55,210 bases of DNA from Gracilibacillus oryzae (GTDB taxonomy: Bacteria; Bacillota; Bacilli; Bacillales; Amphibacillaceae): assembly GCF_009498735.1 (NCBI RefSeq), contig NZ_ML762424.1, forward strand, positions 213,194 through 268,403, read 5' to 3'. Made by a program: the position numbers and the translations under genes. The notes below the pieces were generated by a model that was not told the DNA's origin, did no database searches, and saw only the letters and a list, made by a program, of their open reading frames with translations. Each line of letters starts with the position of its first letter. The stretch's first letter is position 1. This document shows, one piece after another, positions 7,773 through 15,223 of this stretch.

Positions 7773-8165
7773 TTAAGAGCTGATTTTTTTGATATTCCCT
7801 GATGACTTAATTTCCGTCGAACTTTTGATATTATTTGCACCTTTGATATCTTTTGAGCTCTTAATATGTTGAATTCCCTTCAAATCCTGATAGCTTTTTA
7901 TCTGACGGTTATTGTTACTTGAAGAAATACGCTCTTGCAAATTTTCTCCTGCTTTCTTCACACTGCCCAGTTTTTCACGAGCAGAAAGCAGGGCATCCTG
8001 CACTTTCATTGTTGCCTCTTCGGCATTCTCGCGTACCTTATCTTCCATTCCTTCTTTTGCCTTTTCCTTTAGTTTGTCTTTTGCTTTTTCTTTTAACGAA
8101 TCCGGCGCCTTTTCGAACGCTTTTTCTGCCATTTTCACAGCCGTTTTTTTAACTGGATTTTTCAT
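7773..8165 (-). CDS. gvpQ: Gas vesicle protein GvpQ
   Basis: This 130-residue accessory protein is basic and helical for its first ~85 residues, with many Lys/Glu/Ala repeats (KEKAKDKLKEKAKEGMEDK). Residues 89-130 are seven successive six-residue units of the pattern [I/L]-K-[S/G/K]-x-x-x (IKSYQD, LKGIQH, IKSSKD, IKGANN, IKSSTE, IKSSGN, IKKISS). Such hexads could form a short beta-solenoid (inference). Position between gvpP and gvpB identifies it as GvpQ. Its function is not established. Confidence 0.8.
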   Translation of the reverse strand: MKNPVKKTAVKMAEKAFEKAPDSLKEKAKDKLKEKAKEGMEDKVRENAEEATMKVQDALLSAREKLGSVKKAGENLQERISSSNNNRQIKSYQDLKGIQHIKSSKDIKGANNIKSSTEIKSSGNIKKISS

Positions 8166-8176
8166 AAAATCCTCCT

Positions 8177-8599
8177 TTACCGAACCGGCTGATCATTCGC
8201 TTTTAGCAGTTCTTCGAGCTTTTGCTCTATATTTTCCAACCGTTGATTTATTTGCCTGTTCTCTTGTTTTATCTCTTCATAGTTCGCATCTTTTTCCTTT
8301 TCATTCCCTTCAGACTCTGAACTTGAAAATTTCTTTTTTGCCTTGTGCAAATAGTCAGGTGCAGCTTGCTGGACTGCTGCTATTGCCTGTTGCGTAATCA
8401 GCTGCTGCAAATTCCGACCAAGTTCTTTGGTTATTTTTTGTCCAGTCTCTGAAACCTGAACCTTGTGATAAAGGGTTTGTACAGTTCCAGGATTGGATAA
8501 TAATCCAACACCTGCACCTGCCACTCCACCCAGCAAGATATATTTTATCGAGTTTGAACTACCGTTATCACTTGCATGATGAGTCTTTTGCTCAGCCAT
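8177..8599 (-). CDS. gvpP: Gas vesicle protein GvpP
   Basis: This 140-residue protein has a glycine-rich hydrophobic stretch at residues 20-40 (YILLGGVAGAGVGLLSNPG), a Gln/Ala-rich helix, and a C-terminal coiled coil (QENRQINQRLENIEQKLEEL). The layout matches GvpT, and both resemble YtxH-like proteins at the N-terminus. It is the first intact gene of the operon, with a GGAAGGTG ribosome site. Function in vesicle formation is unclear and it may be dispensable. Confidence 0.8.
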   Translation of the reverse strand: MAEQKTHHASDNGSSNSIKYILLGGVAGAGVGLLSNPGTVQTLYHKVQVSETGQKITKELGRNLQQLITQQAIAAVQQAAPDYLHKAKKKFSSSESEGNEKEKDANYEEIKQENRQINQRLENIEQKLEELLKANDQPVR

Positions 8600-8681
8600 C
8601 CGTTCACCTTCCTTTATTACTCAAAATGTTAAACGCATATTTTCTTTTAAGAAGGACCCTTGCTGCTTTTGCCCACTTCCA

Positions 8682-8798
8682 TTAATTATCCGTATTCACT
8701 GTAACTTCCCTTTCCACTAAAGGTAATAAAACACGTGATACATCTGTAAACACATTAATGACAAAGCCTATATCGAGAATTCTGTCAATCACCTCCGC
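8682..8798 (-). pseudogene. gvpA: Decayed gvpA remnant at the head of the gas vesicle operon
   Basis: The minus strand encodes [19 protein letters not shown] and then SRVLLPLVEREVTVNTDN before a stop. The first 9 residues are identical to GvpB (AEVIDRILD) and the next stretch is a diverged version of the core. A TAA lies directly before the Ala codon in frame and no start with a ribosome site exists, so the N-terminus is gone. The 3' half no longer matches. Its place ahead of gvpP is where gvpA sits in Priestia megaterium. It is probably not translated. Confidence 0.8.
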
Positions 8799-9346
8799 TT
8801 AGTATGGGCTTTACAAAAGATACCTCTAATCTTCAAATGGCAAAAACCATTATTGAGGTTAATTATAACTACCACGCACATCCCCCTTGAAACATCAATA
8901 GGATAAAGATGGAATTTAACTGGCTAATTTTCCAACTATTTTTACAATATTAGAACATTTTGTAATATAAAATCTTAGATACAACGCGTGCTTACTACTG
9001 ACAAATCAGCATTTGTTACAGATCACTTACTTTTATTATTTATTTGTTACAGGGCAGGTATTGGATCCAAAAAATAAAACATCCATGGACTCCAATGCAT
9101 TATGCGAGAAAACACCGAACAGGGACAGCAGAGAACCTCGAATAGTGGTAAACATGCACAAAAATAATAAAATATGTTTTCATTTTTTTCTAAAGGGTAC
9201 TAATGAAAAGGAAGCTTACCTTGCTTCTTTATACCTAAAATCATAATGGGAAGGGGTAACGATCAGATTAAAAAGCGGTCAAACTGACCAAACCAGCATG
9301 TTTCAACAAAGGATGATGGTAGATATGAACCATTATTTATATCCTA
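8799..9346. other. Intergenic region between gas vesicle operon and lipoprotein gene
   Basis: I see no convincing gene here. The leftward gas vesicle promoter must lie in its left part; a TATAAT on the minus strand at 8867-8862 is the best -10 candidate, with no good -35. The 77-codon open frame at 9013-9246 has biased composition and no ribosome site. Confidence 0.5.
8862..8867 (-). promoter_or_regulatory. Possible -10 element of the gas vesicle operon
   Basis: The minus strand carries a perfect TATAAT about 65 bases upstream of the gvpA remnant. The only -35-like hexamer nearby (TTTCAA, 19 bases away) is poor, so an activator or another sigma factor may be needed. Confidence 0.25.
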
Positions 9347-9375
9347 TTGAAAAATGTGGAAATTGTATTTATTAT
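9347..9375 (+). promoter_or_regulatory. Promoter of the DUF1307-type lipoprotein gene
   Basis: TTGAAA at 9347-9352 is followed after 17 bases by TATTAT at 9370-9375, about 40 bases before the ATG. Confidence 0.55.
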
Positions 9376-9414
9376 TAAATTCTATTAAACTTAAAAAGAG
9401 AGAGGAACTGCAAA

Positions 9415-10101
9415 ATGAAAAAATGGATGATATTTTGTATGGCATTACTGATCAGTATTACACTTGTTGCTTGTAATTCCAGTGAAACAGGCAATACTGA
9501 AGAGGATGCAGCTAATGAAAATGAAACTAACGAAACGGCAGAAAATGAAACTAACGAAAATGATACTGCTGAAAATACAGACAACGAGACTGCTGAAACT
9601 CCAGAAAATACTGATGAGAATGCAGAACAAGAAGAGACAACGAATGAAGAGGAAAGTGAAAACAGTAGCGCAACGGATGAAAGTGCTGCATCTGAATTAA
9701 ATATTGATCCAACCGGAGAAAACACCGTCACACTGAAAATGGAACAAAATGGAGCAACATCTACCCTTACATATTACGCTCAAGGTGACAAGGTAATTGA
9801 GCAAACAGCAGAAAGTGTTCTTACTTATGCTTCTATCGGCCTTACAGGTCCTGAAGAAGCGGAAGCACAATTTGCGGAAGCTGTAGCAGGTTACCAAAAT
9901 GTTGAAGGTGTAACACATAGCATTGATTACCAAGAAGATAAGCTAATAGAATCCACGAAAGTAAACTATGATACAGCAGACCCTGAGCAGATTGCCCAAT
10001 TAACAGGTTCTATGGTTGAAGGAGATACAAGCAGAGGTATCAGTCTCCAAAGATCGGTTCAAATGCTGCAGGAACAAGGATATGAAATCGTAGCAGAATA
10101 A
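9415..10101 (+). CDS. Lipoprotein with DUF1307 (YehR-like) domain
   Basis: This 228-residue exported lipoprotein has a signal peptide ending in the lipobox LVAC with Cys20. Residues 21-100 are an extremely acidic Glu/Asn/Thr linker made of repeats of the NET and NEN type. The C-terminal domain from about 102 (ENTVTLKMEQNGATSTLTYY) resembles DUF1307, found in YehR-type lipoproteins of unknown function. The gene stands alone between its own promoter and a strong terminator. A GAGAGAGG ribosome site precedes the ATG. The acidic linker would suit a high-salt surface (inference). Confidence 0.75.
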   Translation: MKKWMIFCMALLISITLVACNSSETGNTEEDAANENETNETAENETNENDTAENTDNETAETPENTDENAEQEETTNEEESENSSATDESAASELNIDPTGENTVTLKMEQNGATSTLTYYAQGDKVIEQTAESVLTYASIGLTGPEEAEAQFAEAVAGYQNVEGVTHSIDYQEDKLIESTKVNYDTADPEQIAQLTGSMVEGDTSRGISLQRSVQMLQEQGYEIVAE

Positions 10102-10107
10102 TAATTA

Positions 10108-10146
10108 GAAAGCTTTTCACCCCTGATGGTGAGAAGCTTTTTTATT
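10108..10146 (+). terminator. Rho-independent terminator
   Basis: AAGCTTTTCACC pairs with GGTGAGAAGCTT around a 6-base loop and is followed by TTTTATTT, directly after the lipoprotein gene. Confidence 0.9.
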
Positions 10147-10435
10147 TGTAAGGAAATGTCTTTTCGCAAAAAAACTTTACTAATCATCAAATCCACAAGC
10201 TGAATTGAACATAAAGTTTGGACACAGTTTCAAATTTGTGCATTTTTACAGTCAAATTTATTCATTCGATATAATCTAATTATCCTATTTTTATTGAAAT
10301 TCATTATTTTATGTTTAGTTTTTCTCTGGTAAAATTAATACTAAATTACTATATGAGAAAATTTATTAATTTAAAGTGTTATAGTTCAGCAGAAGTCTTA
10401 AGAAAAAATCTACTAATATGGGAGGCTTGTTTTTC
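10147..10435. other. Intergenic region with no gene seen
   Basis: This AT-rich stretch precedes the stalk-domain protein gene. It must hold that gene's promoter, but I see no pair of boxes strong enough to name. It ends in the GGGAGG ribosome site at 10420-10425. Confidence 0.4.
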
Positions 10436-11980
10436 ATGCAATTACCAATAAGGATTAATTTTATCTATACTTTGTTTATGACTTTTTTTGCTTCATTTCT
10501 ATTTATGAATACTTCCGCTTCAGCTGCAGGTATTCAGGAAACTATAACAGAGGAGGAGGAATATTCTCCATCTGCTTCAGTGGTATTTGTTGATGGTATG
10601 AAAGTTAACTATCCTGTCAGACCGATTATCAAGGATGGAACTACTTTAGTCCCCTTAAGAGAAACATTTGAATCACTGGGGGCGACTGTAAAGTGGAACG
10701 AGGAAGAAAGATCTGTCTTTGCAACGAAAGGAAACAAAGATCTCTACTTAAAAATCAATTCTCATAAAATTATGATAAATGAACAACCACGGCAGATATC
10801 TGTTCCGCCAGTTATTTACAATGGCAAAACGATGATTCCTTTACGATTGGTTGGGGAAGCATTTGGCGGAACGGTTGAATATGATCCGGAATCAAAGATA
10901 ATTACTATTACAATGTCAGATCTTACAGCTGATTTTCTAACCAAAGAACAAGACAATATTTCGAACATTAGAAATGTAAAAGAAGTAAGAATGAGCGGTG
11001 ATAGAAGATTAATGCTAAGTGATAATCCGGAAACGTTAAACTCTAAAACTATTAAGCAGGAAAATGCTACTTTATGGAATGATATCGTCAAAGAAAATGG
11101 AGAATCAGTAGACCACCGTGTAGTTGGCTGGCACATGAATAAATTACATAAAGAAATAACGGTTGGAATTACGATCGAAAATTTATCTAAAACCAATACG
11201 ATTGAAGTAAGAAAATTAGAAGGCATTCATAAAATCAGCTCAAACAGCTGGTATGATTATGACATCGGTCTACCCATTTCTGAATCTGTACTAAATAATC
11301 AATTGCAGCCTGTAAATCTAAGTACGAATAAAGCTGAATCAGGAGAAACAATAATGTTAGGCAGTTTCGAAATAAAACCAAATGAAATGATAGGATTTTT
11401 ACAAGATTTTTCTGTTACCAAAACCTCAGGAACAGGGGAGTTAAATTATGTTATAAGAACAGTAGTAAGTCAGAATAATAGTGACTTAACACAAATAAAA
11501 TCAACACCTGTACCAGCTGATCGAACGAACATGCATCCAAGAGGGGTGTGGCGCAGTTCAGAACTTATTGCTGTCTTGCCAACTTATCATGTCCAGCAGG
11601 ATGGGGAGTTATCTTACAACATATCAAATGGCATAACAGATAACATTTTCAATGAAGAAAACAGCTTGACAGAAAATGCCTCATCCATTTCAAACAAAGG
11701 ACATTATGGTGCTGTTTATAAAGTGAAATTACCTTATATTAATCATACGGATAAAGAAAAAACAGTTAGAGTGAGGATTGCCAGCAGAGGCGGATCCTAT
11801 AGCGGTACGGTTAAAACAAAAGACGGGGTATTTAACATCTCCGCCTTAGATCCAAATACAGAAGTCGTTAATGTCATTGATTATACAGTAGAGAAAAAGG
11901 AAGGTTCCATAGAACTAGATATTATGCATTCAGGCGGGTCATATTTGCCGAGTTCGATTAACATTGCTGCAATTAAATAA
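10436..11980 (+). CDS. Secreted protein with copper-amine-oxidase-N-like stalk domain
   Basis: This 514-residue exported protein starts at the ATG at 10436, 10 bases after GGGAGG; the earlier in-frame start overlaps that site. A signal peptide occupies residues 1 to about 31 (ending SASAA). Residues ~45-160 form a copper amine oxidase N-like domain with its two LVPLRETFESLGA / MIPLRLVGEAFGG half-repeats, a wall-associated module common in Firmicutes and not an oxidase. The remaining ~340 residues match nothing I recognise. They look beta-rich with Ser/Asn/Thr, consistent with a surface or matrix protein. No LPXTG anchor is visible. Confidence 0.7.
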   Translation: MQLPIRINFIYTLFMTFFASFLFMNTSASAAGIQETITEEEEYSPSASVVFVDGMKVNYPVRPIIKDGTTLVPLRETFESLGATVKWNEEERSVFATKGNKDLYLKINSHKIMINEQPRQISVPPVIYNGKTMIPLRLVGEAFGGTVEYDPESKIITITMSDLTADFLTKEQDNISNIRNVKEVRMSGDRRLMLSDNPETLNSKTIKQENATLWNDIVKENGESVDHRVVGWHMNKLHKEITVGITIENLSKTNTIEVRKLEGIHKISSNSWYDYDIGLPISESVLNNQLQPVNLSTNKAESGETIMLGSFEIKPNEMIGFLQDFSVTKTSGTGELNYVIRTVVSQNNSDLTQIKSTPVPADRTNMHPRGVWRSSELIAVLPTYHVQQDGELSYNISNGITDNIFNEENSLTENASSISNKGHYGAVYKVKLPYINHTDKEKTVRVRIASRGGSYSGTVKTKDGVFNISALDPNTEVVNVIDYTVEKKEGSIELDIMHSGGSYLPSSINIAAIK

Positions 11981-11995
11981 ACATCACTGTATGCT

Positions 11996-12024
11996 CCCCC
12001 GCTTTGATTAGTAAAGCGGGGGAT
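11996..12024. terminator. Hairpin terminator between convergent genes
   Basis: CCCCCGCTTT pairs perfectly with AAAGCGGGGG around a 7-base loop, 15 bases after the stop of the rightward gene and 70 bases before the end of the leftward oxidoreductase. The T runs on either side are weak. Confidence 0.6.
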
Positions 12025-12095
12025 TTCAGTACAGAAACTTGACTTAATGGCATAGTTAGGCAATGCTCTATACCTTTGTGATTTATTGGTTTCTT

Positions 12096-13085
12096 TTATA
12101 ATTGATGACGTGTAAGTACAACTGTTTCTTTTTGTTTATCTGATTGATAAGCAGCTTTTACAACTTCCAATGTTCTCAAGCCATCTTCTCCTGTAATAAA
12201 CGGTTTCCTGCCTTCTTTTACACATGCAATAAAATCATTGACCAATCCTTCATCCATATCCTCTGACCATGGCTGTTGCTGTACTTTTCCATCTTTATCA
12301 TTATAGAATAAATTGTGCTGTTTAAATGCATCTACAGATAAGGTCCCCTCTGTTCCTACAACTTCCATTGTCACATCTCCCCATGTTGGGTATGTTTGTG
12401 GACGGGACCAGCTTGGATCGATGGAAACAATCACACCTGATTCCAATTCCAGCAAAACTTGACCGCAATCTTCCACTTGGATGTCATAAAAGCGTGTGTC
12501 AAACTCTGCATAAACATTTCTCACTTCATCTTCTAACATCCAGCGAAGTAAATCCATAATATGAACAATATGATCTGTTGCAGACCCGCCCCCGGACAGT
12601 TCTCTTTCAATAAACCAGCCTCCAGGCATTTGTCCATGGTTAGTTGCATTTACGGCAATAATCTCACCAATTTTCCCTGCTTTAATAATCTCATTCACTT
12701 TTTGGATGGATGGTGCGAATCTTACTGGATAAGCTACTTGCAAAATTACATCATGCTCATTACATGCATTAATCATTTCGATCGCATCGTTAATTTCTGT
12801 TGCAATTGGTTTTTCACATAAAATATGTTTTTGGTAACTCGCTGCCTTCAATACATGTTTTTTATGATTCACATTTTCTGAACAGACGATCACAGCATCA
12901 ATGTCTGATTGCAGCAGCTGATCTAAATCGGCATAATAAGTTGACCCAAATTGTTCCGCCATTTTATGTCCTCGTTGCTGATCTTCATCCCAAATACCAG
13001 CTAATTCTGTTTCTGGATTATTCACCAAAGCAGAAGCATAGCTCAAAGCATGCATATGGGCGAAACTGATGATGGCTATTTTCAT
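12096..13085 (-). CDS. Gfo/Idh/MocA family oxidoreductase
   Basis: This 329-residue NAD(P)-dependent sugar or inositol dehydrogenase-like enzyme has an N-terminal Rossmann half. The usual GxGxxG is replaced by FAHMH (residues 8-12), while the nucleotide acidic residue is in GIWDED. The catalytic EKP motif is at residues 91-93, and the C-terminal half has the GGGSATDHIVHIMD region with His172/His175 in the usual catalytic area. It starts inside the stop of the gene before it (ATGA overlap), so the two are coupled. The substrate cannot be read from sequence. Neighbours suggest carbohydrate catabolism. Confidence 0.85.
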   Translation of the reverse strand: MKIAIISFAHMHALSYASALVNNPETELAGIWDEDQQRGHKMAEQFGSTYYADLDQLLQSDIDAVIVCSENVNHKKHVLKAASYQKHILCEKPIATEINDAIEMINACNEHDVILQVAYPVRFAPSIQKVNEIIKAGKIGEIIAVNATNHGQMPGGWFIERELSGGGSATDHIVHIMDLLRWMLEDEVRNVYAEFDTRFYDIQVEDCGQVLLELESGVIVSIDPSWSRPQTYPTWGDVTMEVVGTEGTLSVDAFKQHNLFYNDKDGKVQQQPWSEDMDEGLVNDFIACVKEGRKPFITGEDGLRTLEVVKAAYQSDKQKETVVLTRHQL

Positions 13086-14029
13086 AGGATAACACCTTCT
13101 TTCAGTTCAACAGGCTGTCCTGTTGAGACAGATTTCTTCACAGCATCTGTTATCTTAACCGCCTTTATTGCATCTTCTGTCGTAACGATTGGTTTTTGTG
13201 ATTGTTTTATTACTTGCACAACATGGTCTAATTCTCTTTGTATAGCTGTTTTTCCCAGAATCTGCTCTTCAAGAGCAATGTCTGCTGCACCTTCCACAAC
13301 GATCGGCTGGCTATTTTTACTATCATTTTCTAACATTCCTTGATTTCCGGTAAGTTCAAAACTCATTTGTTTTTCACTGCCCGCCCAGGATAACTCCACA
13401 TGGGAAAATGTTTGATCTTCATGTCTTAAATCAATAAGTGCATATTCAACGGGAGATCCGTCTTTACGTTGCTTTTGAACTTGTTTTGCAATCACTCGTT
13501 CCACCTCACCAAATGTCCAGTACAACCAGTCGAACACAGGGGCACCAAGCTCTAAAAAGATGTCAGCGTTATCTCCAGGGTGTTTGTCTTTTGATGAGAT
13601 TCGATTAACTCCAGTTCTACCAAGCTGACCATTTTCAACATGTTTCCTAGCCTCTAAAAACTCGGGAGAGAAACGGATCGTATTCCCAACATATAAACCT
13701 ACCATTTTATCTTTACATTCCTTATAAAGGGTTGCTGCTAGATTTGCGTCTGTTGCAAGAGGTGTTTCCGTAAAAATATGTAACCCCTCTTTATAAAGCT
13801 GGCGGATCATATCAGGTTTCACCTGAGCCGGGACACATAGATCCACAAGATCTACATCCATGGAAAGTATATCTTCCGGTTTATGTACTAACTTATGTTT
13901 TAATTCTTTTGGAATTTGATTACTGTCAACTCCCTCTGTAAGTAAAATGGCAGCAATATCCACATGCTCAATCTTCATCCATTCATGCACACGTTCATGA
14001 TTTTCACTAATGATAGCTAGGTTGATCAA
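13082..14029 (-). CDS. Divergent Gfo/Idh/MocA family protein, catalytic Lys missing
   Basis: This 315-residue relative of the next gene is placed from a TTG at 14029, which has AAAGAGGTG 7 bases upstream; a GTG 33 bases earlier gives 326 residues but touches its own ribosome site. The N-terminal nucleotide motif is degenerate (IISENHERV). The family EKP motif reads ETP at residues 88-90, so the catalytic lysine is replaced by threonine. The C-terminal half keeps the fold (GAPVFDWLYWTFGEV) but lacks the usual His. It may be a non-catalytic partner subunit or act on a different chemistry (inference). Confidence 0.75.
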   Translation of the reverse strand: MINLAIISENHERVHEWMKIEHVDIAAILLTEGVDSNQIPKELKHKLVHKPEDILSMDVDLVDLCVPAQVKPDMIRQLYKEGLHIFTETPLATDANLAATLYKECKDKMVGLYVGNTIRFSPEFLEARKHVENGQLGRTGVNRISSKDKHPGDNADIFLELGAPVFDWLYWTFGEVERVIAKQVQKQRKDGSPVEYALIDLRHEDQTFSHVELSWAGSEKQMSFELTGNQGMLENDSKNSQPIVVEGAADIALEEQILGKTAIQRELDHVVQVIKQSQKPIVTTEDAIKAVKITDAVKKSVSTGQPVELKEGVIL

Positions 14030-14095
14030 AATATACACCTCTTTCGAAGATTTATTATTCACTCCAATTCTATCTTACTATTTTTTTATCGTTTA

Positions 14096-14109
14096 TGTAA
14101 ACGTTGACA
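14096..14109 (-). promoter_or_regulatory. cre-like or LacI-type operator before the Gfo/Idh pair
   Basis: The minus strand reads TGTCAACGTTTACA, a near-palindrome that misses the CcpA cre consensus at one position. Its right part (TTTACA) can serve as a -35, followed after 18 bases by TAAGAT on the minus strand. Binding would block that promoter, consistent with catabolite repression or a local LacI-family regulator. Confidence 0.5.
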
Positions 14110-14194
14110 TATTAACAGATAAAGCGAGACTTTGATCAGTGGGGTTTTTTGTATCCCCACTATCCGTTTATCGATTGTGAAAGTTTGGAAGAAG

Positions 14195-14230
14195 TAAAAA
14201 AAACTGTCGAGTATAGATGTTCCTCGACAG
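14195..14230 (-). terminator. Rho-independent terminator of the SDR gene
   Basis: On the minus strand CTGTCGAG pairs with CTCGACAG across an 11-base loop and is followed by eight T. A second hairpin without a T run in line, AGTGGGG/CCCCACT, sits beyond it at 14138-14161. Confidence 0.85.
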
Positions 14231-14281
14231 CCTATAAAGTTTACCTTCAGGAATTAATGAATTAACTAAGCAGTGTTTTGT

Positions 14282-15031
14282 TTATTTCGTGTTTGTAAAC
14301 CCACCATCGATACGTATTACTTCACCATTAATATACTCCGCCTTTGAAGTTAATAAAAATGCAACTAACTCTGCTACTTCTTCAGGAGTACCTAACCGTT
14401 TTTGCGGTATCCCGCTTGTAGCATTTTCTTTCATCTTAGGATTCTCTTCGTAAAATTCTTTAACCATCGGAGTTTCTGTTGGTCCTGGCGCAATGGCATT
14501 TACACGTAACCCGTCTTTCGCATACTCTGCAACCATACTTTTTGTCAGACCGATAATCCCATGTTTTGTAGCAGAATAAGTAACAACAGAATCCTGACCG
14601 ATAACACCAGCACTTGATGCTGTATTAACAATGGAACCTCCACCATTTTTCATCATTTGTTCAGCTACATAACGTACCCCGTATAATGCTCCAAGTAAAT
14701 TAATTCCGACAATCTTTTCAATTTCATTAATTTCTGTTTCTAAATAGTACTTCCCGCTGCCCGAAATACCAGCATTGTTAAAGAAATAATCGATGGAACC
14801 AAAATGCTCTACCGTTTTATCAACATAGTTCTTTACATCTTCCTGTTTAGATACATCTGCCTTGATAAAAATAGCGTCAGCTCCGAGCTTTTTGACCATT
14901 TCTACTGTTTCCTTACCACCTTGCTCATTAATATCCACAACAGAGATGTTCACTCCATCTTCAGCTAAGCGTGTGGCAGCTGCTTGCCCTAAACCACTGC
15001 CAGCTCCTGTAATAATGGCTGCTTTTGTCAT
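14282..15031 (-). CDS. SDR family NAD(P)-dependent oxidoreductase
   Basis: This 249-residue short-chain dehydrogenase is started at 15031, which has TGGAGGAATC upstream; five earlier codons include that site. The cofactor motif TGAGSGLG lies at residues 8-15, NNAG follows in the fourth strand, and the catalytic Ser and Tyr-x-x-x-Lys (YSATK) are present. An Asp at the end of strand 2 (SVVDIN) favours NAD+. It resembles glucose 1-dehydrogenase and 3-oxoacyl-ACP reductase-like enzymes; the substrate is unknown. It is transcribed alone, ending in its own terminator. Confidence 0.88.
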   Translation of the reverse strand: MTKAAIITGAGSGLGQAAATRLAEDGVNISVVDINEQGGKETVEMVKKLGADAIFIKADVSKQEDVKNYVDKTVEHFGSIDYFFNNAGISGSGKYYLETEINEIEKIVGINLLGALYGVRYVAEQMMKNGGGSIVNTASSAGVIGQDSVVTYSATKHGIIGLTKSMVAEYAKDGLRVNAIAPGPTETPMVKEFYEENPKMKENATSGIPQKRLGTPEEVAELVAFLLTSKAEYINGEVIRIDGGFTNTK

Positions 15032-15182
15032 GTGAGATTCCTCCATTTTAATATATTTCTTTATAAGTATCTCTCTTTTATGATTGTATAAACCGTTTTT
15101 CTCAAGTTGACTTATTTAACACAATTCAATTTTTTAACATTTTCATTTAACTTCAGATTAGTAAGGAAGCAAACAAGGAAAA

Positions 15183-15213
15183 GACATAAGCTCGAAAAAT
15201 CGAACTTATGCCA
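15183..15213 (-). terminator. Likely terminator of the rhamnogalacturonan lyase gene
   Basis: On the minus strand GCATAAGTTCGA folds onto TCGAGCTTATGT around TTTT and is followed by a T-rich tract (TCTTTTCCTTG). It lies just after the lyase stop codon. Confidence 0.6.
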
Positions 15214-15223
15214 AATAGTTTTT

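Noticed and set aside
9013-9246. 77-codon open frame in the intergenic region
   Set aside because: No ribosome site, odd composition, no resemblance to a known family.
9375-9731. Ser-rich minus-strand frame opposite the DUF1307-type lipoprotein
   Set aside because: It is caused by the repetitive linker on the coding strand.
14138-14161. Hairpin AGTGGGG/CCCCACT as a terminator
   Set aside because: No T run follows the stem in the direction of any gene, and the SDR gene already has a good terminator.
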